From Trebouxia sp. TZW2008 (lineage: Eukaryota; Chlorophyta; Trebouxiophyceae; Trebouxiales; Trebouxiaceae): a stretch of DNA of 64,000 bases. Location: positions 1 to 64,000 of the forward strand of contig BDIU01000164.1 in the NCBI GenBank assembly GCA_002118135.1, written 5' to 3'. Positions 24,708 through 36,700 of this stretch are shown here, in pieces (the first letter of the stretch is position 1; each line of letters starts with the position of its first letter). Below the pieces are notes generated by a model, which was given only the letters and a program-made list of their open reading frames with translations, did no database searches and had not been told where the DNA came from. A program made the position numbers and the translations under genes.

Positions 24708-27700
24708 ATGCAGAGATGGCTGCAGCTGTCCAACAGAACAGCTCTGCTTTGGTTGGCTGTAACTGGTGAGGCAGCATGCGTTGAGCAATCAGCCTTCTGT
24801 TGGTGACGCATTACCATACACATGTGTGAGGCTAGCGGAGATGCACAGCCACTGCTGTTGCAGGTGTGCTGCTTAGCTCAGCTGTGCAAGCGGAAGTCAC
24901 GCTAGAGCTGAAGTCAGACCAGACTGGGGACGTCATTGCTGACCTGACAGAGTCTGGGCATTTCAGCTTATACAGCTCATACCAGCCGGAAAATGACATA
25001 CCTGCACAGCGCGCCGCACTGGAAAATCTGTACTACACAACCCAAGGACAGAACTGGACCCATGGCGCCTACTATTCGACGGTCTTCTTGGAGCAGATTG
25101 AGTACTTTGCATATGCGTATGCAAACTACACAGGCAAGGCTGCACTTTGTGCAGAGCACGTAGCGCATGCCACAATATTGCGCCAATGTGACCCTCCATG
25201 GGTCAATCTCTGCTGATCATTGCTTTCAAAGCAGCAATCCCAGGCTGCCGCTACAGACAGAGGCTCCTATTGTGGCGCCTCATGCCACAAACTTTGCTTT
25301 TCTTTTCTTACAAGGACTTGACCCAATGACGACAATTTGCAGGCACAATCTATGTGGATTTTCCCTCGTTTGTGGGCATCATGCTTTTGAAGGTGCCATG
25401 GTTCACACCTGGCTTCAGTTACTGCCGCTGGTGGGGGGTTGAATGCTGCCTGACAGCTTCAGAATCAGCCCTGCCAGCCTGCAGTGGCGGCTTTCAGTCT
25501 GTGGGCACATTAGCACTAGCAGGTCAGCATTCCACATCTTCCCAACTACAAGACAGCGCAGCAGACATGCAGTGCTGCAACCCATACTGTGTGGTAGTTT
25601 TCCTATGCTGATGAGGACCTTGTGCCATCTCTTCTTACCCTGGCAAAACAGCTTGCTGAAAATGCATTTGCATCAACAAAGCTTGATCAACTGTGGTTTG
25701 ATGAACATTCCAATGAAAGCTGTACTTTCTTTGCAGGTGCTGGGCTTGTGGGCACTTTCCCGCCATTGTACACAGAGCTGCCAGACTTGACACTGCTGTT
25801 TGTAGCCAACAATCCTCGTAAGGCAGTCTGACCTCAGCCATGCACGAAGCACATGCATGACTGAAACAGCCAAGACACCATTCATCTGGCATACAGATGC
25901 ACGAGAGCTGTACAGCATTCTCACGTCTTGTTTGAATTGCTGCCACACCTTGTCACAACAAAATTTCGGATGATTTGACATGGTAGCTTGACTGTCCAGT
26001 TCGCGGCCTAGCAATCCGGGCTTTGAGCACTACTCATGCCTTCAACTGATTATGGTCCTGAGTGTTTTTGCAGAACTGGTGGGTGTGTTAAGTAATGTGA
26101 CTGATGTGGTGCGGGCCAACATGCAGCTGTTCCAATTAAGCGGTACTTCCTTGCAGACACCCTGTGCCACCCCAGGTGTGTCATTGTATGGTGCTGCCCA
26201 CTTGCTCTTACCAAATCGAGAACAGCTTTCACAACTGTCACATGCATGCAATACAGTAATCATTAGGCACTCAAGCTTTTCCACGACCACATACTGCTTG
26301 ATGACATCCATGCCGCTTCTTCATTGCAGAGTGCATGGCACCCACAGACTTCAAAATCACAGCGCTGTGCTTTGTTATGCTTCAGCTATGCTTGCCACAA
26401 CTCAGCAAGCATGATCATTGCCTTTGCATCTGCTGAGATGATAGTTTGCTCTATGCTTACCTTATTGCAATGCATACGTGGCGTCACAAACAAGTTGCAT
26501 GGCAATGCAAATCTTATTTCTATCACAATCCAACTGGAGATGAGGATAGATCCTTACCATTACCATTTCAAGTGTTTTTCTTTGCATCAGCCGACCAGCT
26601 ACCCTATTGCATTGGCAGTCAAAAACATGTGTTGTTGCAATGCGCAGGTCCCGAGGGCAAAACAGCTATTTACCAAGGTGCCTGCATCCCAAACTTGTTC
26701 TCTTGGAACAGCCAACAGCAGTCTGCCTCCTCCAATAAGGAAGGCATGATCTGTCCTGGGCTGACCATCAACCGGCCTGACAGTGTCACCAACTTGTCAG
26801 CTTCGTACTACAACAATGTGGTGTCAACAGACCCTTTGTTGTACTGCTACCAAGGCTGCAGATGTGCATCGCCTCTCGTGGCCTTCTACTATGTTGACGG
26901 ATCAGGTAGCTGTCATTGCTGTCTTTTTTGACCTGACTGTTGGGTGTTCCACCTGGAAATGCCCGTGCTGAGTGTGTCTCATCTGTTCAACCTGCCTCTG
27001 GGAGCCAAGATCATGATTCGCTTGTGCAGCCTGTCAGATACGTTGTCATAGCATGGTGGCAAGTTGACAATGCATGCTTGCAAGTCTAGACAGGTCACAC
27101 AAGCAGATAATTGCAAATAGGTGTTGGGGCTTGCAGAAGTGATCCTCAAAGATGTGCTTAGCATTGAACATTGCACATCACGTCATGCAGTCACTTCAGT
27201 TTTGTGTCATGCACTGCCATTGCCGCTCAGGGTGTTGCATACATTGCTCACAACTTGACTGTTGGTCCGGCCTGGTCAGAGTTGCCCCTGATATCGACTG
27301 TTTGTGTTTTGTAATGCAGGCTTGTTTCAGATGAATTGTATAGCTGTACAGAAGCCAAACTGGGGATGGTACTTGGTAGGCCCGATCGCAGGTCTTGGCG
27401 CTTTGGCATTACTCATCATGTGGCTCGTCTTAAGGTACAGGCACAGCCTGTTGCGTGTGTGGGAGACCATGCATGTCAACTCCCTCAAACGCAAGTAAGT
27501 TCCAATCCTATGCTGTCATGTTGCCCGTTTCGCTTGACATCATGCTGGTTGACTGTTTCCAGATGTGCTTTTTCCACTTGCCATCATGCTGCATTGAAAA
27601 CATGCCCTTCTCACTTCGACACTTGACCAAACCCCGATCAGCCATGCAAGTGTGATCTTTCCCAGATTGTGGCAGGCTCCAGCGCGTGTTTTTGATTCCC

Positions 27701-30700
27701 CCCAAGCTTACTTGAGATTATGTATCTGCGTATTGCTACAGCAGCAGACGCATGTCACCTGAGCCTCACATCAGCAAACACCCTCATGGCATCGGCTGTG
27801 TTACCTTTTTGTCGCAGCATCTCTGCATTTCCTGTGAATATGACATTGGGTGGTGGCTGTCTGGATGTCCCTAGCTGAAGCTACACCAGGCGCTGACATG
27901 CCACACAGGTCAAGCTTCATGTGTGCATGGCAAGCCTTGTGGCCTGTACCTCAACAGTGCAGCTGTTTGTGATGCAGACTCTGTGAATTACTTGGTCCAG
28001 ACAGGTGCTTTCTACCAGTGTACGCTTCTCAGTTCACCTCAGATGCTGCATCTTGTGCAGTCTCGGCACACAGCAATGCTGTTGCAAGATGCACTTGTGT
28101 TGCCACTCTATAGGCAAGGCAGCAAGCATTCAAAACTAAAACCTTCTGTCGGACTTGACTGCAAGCATGAGCTGTCACAGATGTGTGATTCAGCAATTGC
28201 TCACAGGAATGCCCCTGAAACCTTAATGGGCAGGCAAGGCATGAGAATGGATCTCTTTCACAGCGGTGTCACTCTGGTGATGTCAGACATAGAAGGGCTG
28301 CAGGCTCTACACCAGGCAACCTCACTGCCAGCATGAGCTGCCAGACATATGTTGACCAGTGACTGTTTATAGGAATGCCCCTGTACTTTAATGGGCAGGC
28401 AAGGCATAGGAATGGATCTCTTTCACAGCGGTGTCACTCTGGTGATGTCAGACATAGAAGGGCTGCAGGCTCTACACCAGGCAACCTCGCTGCCAGCATG
28501 AGCTGCCAGACATATGTTGACCAGTGACTGTTTGCAGGAATGCACCTGGGACTCTGATGGGTAGGCAAGGCAAAGGCATGGACCTGTTCCACAGCGGCGT
28601 CACCCTGGTCATGTCTGATATAGAAGGGCTGCAGGCCTTGCATGCGGCCACTTCAGCTCGCTGCATGGGCGCAGCTCTGACTCTGCATGAGAATGCTCTC
28701 AGAGCAGTGCTGCCCAAGTACTGCGGCTATGAGGTCAGTCATACAACTCAGTCCAATGAGCTGTCACCAAGTGTTCCATAAACCTAGTTTAGGGTTGTTG
28801 CTGCTTTACCAATGTGTGGATCACCTGGATTGCATGCCGATGTCGCTTTAGACCAAGTAGCGTGTCCAAAACTCATGATATGGTTTCTACCTGTCAATTT
28901 GACAGCGAAACTTTTCAGTCATGTTGAGCAAGTCTCACGTTGTGCATTCAGCGTCATGGCTGCAATAACTCATTTCCTCATTTCCTGTCTCTTGCCTTTC
29001 CTGACTTTTGGTTTTTCTCTCTGTCCTAGGAGTCAATTGTAGGAGTTTTCGCTGCTCTACCAATGCAGAAGGCAGAAGGAGCTATTGGCAAACTGCATGG
29101 GCATGACAGTAACACAAGGAGCAAACTATTGGTGCTAATGGCATACTGACTGCAGGTGCTGACAGAAGGAGATGCTTTTGTTGTGGCCTTCCATGACCCC
29201 ATTGATGCCATAGCCTGGGCATTGCACGTTCAACTGGCGCTCATGGAGGTGGCCTGGCCCACAGACCTGCTGCAACAGCCTCAAGCCAGAATGGAGACGT
29301 GCCAGGATGGGAAGCTGCTGTTCAAGGGCTTGCGTGTCAGAATGGTCATCAACACTGGTGTCCCTGCTGAGATCATAGTAAGTCCTGCCACACACAGGTC
29401 CCGTCTAAACCATACTATTTATCCACGCTCCGGTTCTGTGGCAGCTGCTGGGGTGTTCTGTGCGGCATCAACCATTGTCAGGGGCTTGTGCTGTAGTGAT
29501 TGCCAGATGTCTTGTGAGCGGTCAATTACTTCTGTGCAGCAGGCACAGCTGCTTGGCAGGTGCATTGAGGCGTTGTGCTGGCAATGCTTTGTGCTATGGG
29601 CTTGAGCCTCAGAGGCATATGTGTTTGCTCAAATGCTGCAGACCTTGACTTGCAACAAATTTCCTCACAATGTAACTATCTATGCGTTGATAAAATGTAT
29701 ACAGCATGCCAAAGGGCATGGAGACCAGTGACGGTTTGATGGTTGTTTGCAGGTGCATAGAGCCAACAAGCATGTGGAGTACAGAGGGGATATTGTGGAA
29801 TTGACAGATGCGTTGCTGCGACTTCCCGCTGGCGGCCAAGTTCTGTTGAGCGACACCACGTTCCAGCGCATCGGTGGCCGCCTGCATGAGGTCAAGCTGC
29901 CGTCCTTGCCAAAGACTGGCGAAGCGCTCGAAAGGTGCAAGAACAGCATCGAAGGGCAACGAGTGATCATCGACGGGCAGTCCAGGTACCAAAGTTTGGA
30001 GGGAGTCATCAGGACCGTCGGCACCGGTACCCCGCCTCGAAACAGCACCGAAGCGCAAAGGGTCAGCATCGAGGCGCAATCCAGAAACCGGAGCTTAGAA
30101 ATAGTGGCCCGGGCTGGCGACAGTCACAGCTTGCCTTCAAGCAGACGCAGCAGCACAGACTCCGCCGTCAGGCTTGTGGTATGACCTGCAATCCTCAATG
30201 CAAAGCGTCCTCAGAATATGATTTCATCAATGCGCTCTCTGACTTGACTAGCATACAGAAGCGTTGAAGTGCCTCCAGACAATTGATCCAAAAGCCTTTG
30301 ACTGTTAAGTGAGCAGCTCATCAGCTGCTGCATGTGCTACACGCATGCACCTCAGATCCCATGACCCTGCTAGGCGCTTGTAGATGCAAGGCAATGGAGT
30401 TCTATCTATTTGATTGAATGCAGGGCGCTAGGCCAGCATCAAAGACAGCAGCTGAGCAATTGCTAGAGGTGGTACAGGCTGCCCCCTCCCCTCTAGCCAG
30501 GGGTGCTCCACCAACAATGGAGGAAAAGCTCAACATGCAGCGTATGGCCCTCAAACTGCAAAGGTCAGCATGCATGCAGGGGCAAAGTTTGATCTTCATC
30601 AGCAGAACTGTAATTGCTCTGTGCTTGAGAACAGCAGCATTGTTGTTGCTCATGCTCTGGAAACCAATGCTTGCAATGTAATGCTGCTGCTGCTGCTGTT

Positions 30701-33700
30701 GATTCTGTTGTCAATGCTTATGCTGCAGCTGTTGCTTCTGTACCTGCTGCTGATGCTGCTGCTGTCAGTGCTCAAGATGCAGGCGGCGATGCTGCCGGTG
30801 CTTATATGCTGTTGTTGCTGCTGCTGTAGTAGGCTTGCAAAGGTCAAAGCTAGACCTTGTGCTGCTTTGTTAACAGGGGCAAGAGGTTTAGTTTGGAGCT
30901 TGCACCAGCAGGCAACAGATTCAGCAGTCCAGATGATGTCATGGGTAAGCATCCTGAAGACAGCTTCTTGGCCATATGCTGCTCTGCCTACTCTTGCAAG
31001 TACAGGCGGCATCCTGACCCAAAGGATTGAAACTTGACAGGCTGCTTTTGACTCTATGACTTTGATTCCTGCCGCATGTTGCATATGCATGTCAATGCAT
31101 CGTGGGTGCGTCACAGTGTCATGTTGTCAGAAATGCACAAGTCCAGTGCAAGCGCAGCACAAGATAGAGCTACGTTTGAACAGGTACAGACAAGCAAACT
31201 TTGTGAAACTTGAGCACAAGTCAAGTCTTTTGCCAAAGTCAAATGCTCGATGGACAATGCAGATAGAGTGTTGCCCAAGATGTTGAGCCTTGTAAGCCAA
31301 GCATGGCTATTGGTTTCACAGTTTCTGTAGCGCCTCCTGTTGGGTTTTGAACACAGTGATAACAACAAGCAGGAATAACGGCCAGAGAACTTGCATATCC
31401 AACAAGGCACTCTGCTGCAGATATGACTGATTACGATGACACTCAGTCAGTTTCCGGGGCAGCTGCTCCTGCCCCCACAGCAGCTGAGGCAGCAGCTTCT
31501 GCAGCTCTGGCATCCATGCTACGCACGTCCTGTACCATCATAGACATGGGCAGTTACCTGCTGTCAGAAATCCGCAGCAGGGCTTATACGGCTGATGACG
31601 CTGCGCTGCCGTGTATTGCTGGGGAGCATGTCAGGCAGATCCTGCCTGAAGCCCTGGTGGAAAGGGCTGCCCAGTTCCCCCCTTTTGACCCCAAAAGACA
31701 GGTGGGGGCCATCTTGTCATGCTGTCATGATATGCAGCATGAGTGAGGCCCATCCTTGCATATTTGTTTTTGCATAACCAGACTGCACTTGACAAGCTGC
31801 GTACACTGTGTCTTGCATTCTGATTGGCAGTTGCGTTTGTCTTGTCTTGTCACACTCGCCAGACCTATTAGCTGGGTCAAGATTGCCAGGATCACTCAAC
31901 ATGTTGTTCCGTCAGGTGGCGCCTTCATTCTTTGATGCCCCTGGAGCGCAAGACTCGAATGAAGCAACCACCGGCATGGCCCCCCTACCCTCAGCAAATG
32001 CGGTTGTCCCTTCTGCTGTCTCGCTTGCCTCAGTGCAGCCCTTGTCGGATCGGGACCTGCCAAACATCACCTTTGCCTTTGCCTCTGAAGTGGGATACAA
32101 AGTAAGCCTACTGCCCCCTGCTGCTGTTGTGACTTGCCTAAGGTCGCTTTGCCTTGGCTTCTGAATCTGGGTACAAAGTAAGCTCATCTGCTGCTGCTGC
32201 TGCCGCTGCTGATGTTGTCTCGCTTGCCTCAGTGCAGCCCCTGTCAGACCGATATCTGCCAAACATCACCTTCGCCTTTGCCCCTGAAGTGGGATACAAA
32301 GTAAGCCTACTGTCCCTGCTGCTGTTGTGACTTGCCAAATGGCGCTTTTGCCATGGCCTCTGAGACTGGGTGCAAAGTAAGCTCATCTGCTGCTGCTGCT
32401 GCCGCTGCTGATGTTGTCTCGCTTGCCTCAGTGCAGCCCCTATCAGATCGTGACCTGCCAAACATCACCTTTACCTTTGCCTCTGAAGTGGGATACAAAG
32501 TAAGCCTATTGTCTCTGCTGCTGTTGTGACTTGCCTAATATCACTTTAGCGTCGGTTTATAAATACTGGTGCAAAGTAAGCTCATCTGCTGCTGCTGCTG
32601 CCGCTGCTGCTGCTGTTTGAATTGCCTCCGTGCAGTCCCTATCAGATCGGAACCTGCCCAACGTCACCTTTGCCTGTGCATCTGGCAAAGGCAACGTTGG
32701 CTCACAAAGTCAGCCCATCTATCTGCTGTTGCTGTTGCCCCTTCTGATGTCTCGTTTGCGTCTGAGCAGCCCCTATCAGATCATGATATGCCCAACATCA
32801 CCTTCGCTTTCGCCTCTGAAGTGGGCCACAAAGTAAGCTTGTCTACCTGCTGCTGCTGTTGCTGCTGTTCTGGCTGTTGTTGCTGATGCCTCTTCTGCTG
32901 TGATGTTTGCCTTTGTGTAGCCCCTGTCAGACCATGCCCTGCCACCTGTCCCCCTGCCCCTGAGGTCGGATACAAGAAAGCTTGTCTGCTGCTGCTGCTG
33001 CTGCTGCTGTTGCTGCCCCTTTGGCTGTCTTGCTAGCTCTGTATAACCGCTGTCTGTGCAATTGCTGTCGGATCAGGACCTGCTGAACCTGATCTTTGCC
33101 TTGGCCTTTGAGATCAGCTATCAAGGGTGCGCGTCTATTTGACCACTGTTGCTGATTTATCATGCTGAAGAGAGCTTTGCTTGCACTGCTGCCGCATCAT
33201 ACTGAACACATGCTGTGCAATCTGTACAGGAGGTGGCCCGGATTGACAAGCAGCAAGGGCTGATTGCCTTAGGTAGGTTCAAGTCATGTGTGCGTACCAG
33301 CCTGCTGCTGTGTGGAGGGTATGAGTGCCAGGAGAAAGAGGGCACTTTCATGATAGCCTTCCCTGGCCCTAGGGCTGCTGTGGAATGGGCTCTCACCCTC
33401 CAGCTTGCCTTGCTCAGGTGCTGAAAGCATAGCGCAGCATGCATATCACGACACAGCTGAGCACAGCATATGTAGCATGACACAGCTCAGCATAAGTTCA
33501 ATTGATGCCTTCAAAGATCATTATCAGCGATGCACGGCAGCAAATGCTGCCTTGCAGTTGCCTGTGAGTTTGTAGGCATCAAAAGAGGCCTTCAAGTGCC
33601 TTGCTTGGGCTGCCAGCGCTGTCTTGAACATCAATTGAGAGTGATTTGAAAAGGCATGCGCACTGTGTCTGTGACTGACTTGCAACAATTGGCCTTGTAC

Positions 33701-36700
33701 AAAAGCAAACTTGAACGCAACAGCCGATTAAGAATACGCTGGCTGGAGTATGTGAATTTGTTCACGTCTGTTTGTTCTTGAGTGTGGATTGCCGTTCAGG
33801 CTGCCCTGGGGTGAGGGCTTGTTGGGACTAGCCCCAACGCAAGAGGAACGCAGCCCTGTGACGGGGCAGTTGCTGTTCAGAGGCTTGGCAGCGCGAGTTG
33901 GAATCTTTCATGGACCCATTGTCAAGCTGTGCCCCCACAGCACAACAGGTACTCACCTGTTGACCAATGAGGACCAAGATCATGTTGTCATATGCATGCT
34001 GTGCTCACTAACACACTAAATCTGTTTGAATTGCCTCAATGAATGCGTGCTCTTCTAGTCAGCATGCAATGTGCTATATGTCAAGGTTTTTCTGTCAAGC
34101 TGCGGCTTGATATCATTACAGGTGAGTGCGTGCTGTGCTCATGGGCGTTATCAATCTGCTGAAACTTCTATGGACTTGTTGTCAAGCTGTGTCCTCACAG
34201 CTCAACAGGTCAGCATCTGCTGTGCTACTAGGCGCGCTGGCCTTTCAAAACAGCAACCTGTACTACTACTTTTCTGACCAATTTCTTGCAAGGCAAGCTG
34301 ACTTACGAGACCATGTAACAAACAATGCTCACTCAGCCCTTTATTGTTAATATTACTGGATGCAGGGCGAGCAGACTACTTTGGCACTCCAGTGAACAGA
34401 GCTGCGCGCTTTTGGTCAGGCTGCAACCCAGGCCAGGTGATTTCCTAGCTCTCATGCACAGCAGCACTCGATATGCATCACAGCAACCCAGGCAATGTTT
34501 TTGCAGTGTCATGCTCAGCAACATCCGTTATGCACAGCAGCGCTGTGTTTGCGTCCCAGCAACCCAGGCCATGTGACTATTTGCACTTTCATGCATGGTA
34601 GCATTCTGTATGTATCACAGCAGCCCAAGCCAGGTGACTTTTGCAAGGTCGTGCACAGCAGCATTTGTGTACACAAAAGTAACAATGATATGCTGTGCAG
34701 ACAGACAGCATTGTCTTTACATTCAGATAGTCATTGATCCTTTTGTGTCAACAATGCTGAAGGCAAGCATCACTCTTGCAGATACTGTTGGAGAAGTCCA
34801 TGGCAGAGGCAATAGGGCTGGAGTGGGCCAGGCTGGAGGACATTGCCCAAACCTGCCCTGCCGCTGCTGACAGCCACATTGCACTCCAAAACCAAGGCCT
34901 GTTGAGATTGACAGCCATCACGCTTCTATGCAGATACTACTAGAGAAGTCTTTGGCAGAGGCAGTAGGGCTGGAGTGGGCAGGGCTGGAGGGCATTGCCC
35001 AGACCAGCCCTGCTGCTGCTGAGAGCCACATCGCAGTCCGAAACCATGGCTTGCTGACTCAACGCATGGAGGCTGACTTGGCCACCTCTCGTAGCTCCCA
35101 TCAGCACTCCTTGTCCTCACCGCTGCAATCAGGTGATCACCTGCCCATCTGGCCACAAGTGATTCTGTCTACAGCTGTTAAAACTGCATTGATGGGAATG
35201 CAAGCCCTTGCCTGGTTCTCCAATGATGGTCAATGCCTGCCTGCACCTTGCAACAAGTCACCACGCCAGGTCACATAGGTACTCCTTGTCTTCACCTTTG
35301 CATTCAGGTGATTGCCTGCTTGAGTCGCTACTGACGGACTGCTCCTTGTTGAGCCAGAAACAGTCAGCAGGATGCGATCAATCACCCTGTATGATGCACC
35401 CTTCAATATGCATCGTCTGTTACAAAACACATGGGTCATTAAGAGTGTGAGCCGTCAAAGTGTGGTGTGAGACAAGCAATGTGCTGGCACCAGCACAGGC
35501 ACAACATCAGCTTTTCAGAAAATGAAGCACTGACAAGGAAGACAACTTTGTGCTTGTCACGTGGCTGTGCAGCTTGCCGTCTGTCGCCAAGCACTGCATT
35601 CTTTCCCAGCTCCAGTCAGGCTCCTGCCTTATCTCTCAATTGGATACACAGAACTATGCTGGGCTCTTAGCATTCACAGAGGCTCGCTTCATGATGCCTG
35701 CAATTTTCTGTTCTGCATGGGCAGGGAGGCTTGGGTCCACGATAAAGCGCACAAGCTCAGCAGTTCCCAAGGTCAGTTTTGGCAACAGGCGTGCATCAGT
35801 GGATATGCAGCTGCCAGCAGTGTACATATCAGATGGGAATGGGTGCCTGAGCCCTAGGCCAGCCAGCCGAAACCCTAGGCGCAGCGTGGACTTGTCCCTC
35901 ATAGCTTCAAATTTGAAGACCGCCAGCATGGCCAGCAGCATGCTGAGGTCTTCAGATGAAGGAGGAATCAAAAGCGCTGATGTGGAGCTGACTAACAGGG
36001 CTGCTAGCCGCTCACAAGGGCATGAGGACGCCAGCAGGCCTAGTTCGCGCAAGAATTCGCAGGGTGCAGGGGAGAAAAAGAACCCTAGGCGGCCATCACA
36101 TGGCTCTGGCGAGGTTTTGGCTGTTCAGCAGGCGTCAAAGAGCATGGACTTTTCAGGACTCCAAAGGGCACTGATGATCAACAACCCTGCCTTTGCCAAA
36201 AACCCATTGCAGACTGACGATGCTCCAAAAGTTGGTGATGATATCAAAGCTGCGCAGAAGCTTGGGGACGACATAAAAGCTGCATCAAAGCCTGGTGAGC
36301 ACTCCCTGCTGCCACCACACAATCAATGTTTTGTCTGACTTTCAAAAGCTGAATGTCAGATAACCCTACAAAGATGCTCAGAACAAGCCTGCCTGGCGAG
36401 ACAGGACTAAAGCCACACACACCTAGCACATGTGCTGGAATGTTCAATCATTATTTGTGTTGCCACACAGCCAGTTGAGCAAGTCAGTCAGTCAGTCAGT
36501 CAGTCAGTCAGCTCCTGTGTGACTCAGTCACCATGTGACATTAGCAATAAACAATGCACTGCTGCCTTTTGCAACAGAGGCAAGCTCTCATGGCAGCCAC
36601 CAAGTGCAGTATTGCTTGATTCATGGTATGACTTTGCAACAGCCCATCACAAAGTGCAGCTTGCCCAAGGCAGCAGCCGCCAACTAGTCCTGCTGCAACT

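Noticed and set aside
29375..29753. A missing C1 exon between 29377 and 29753 carrying GR.DYFG..VN..AAR
   Set aside because: Phase and alignment with cyclase A run directly from PAEII to VHRANKHVEYRG in both paralogues, so the motif is truly absent from C1.
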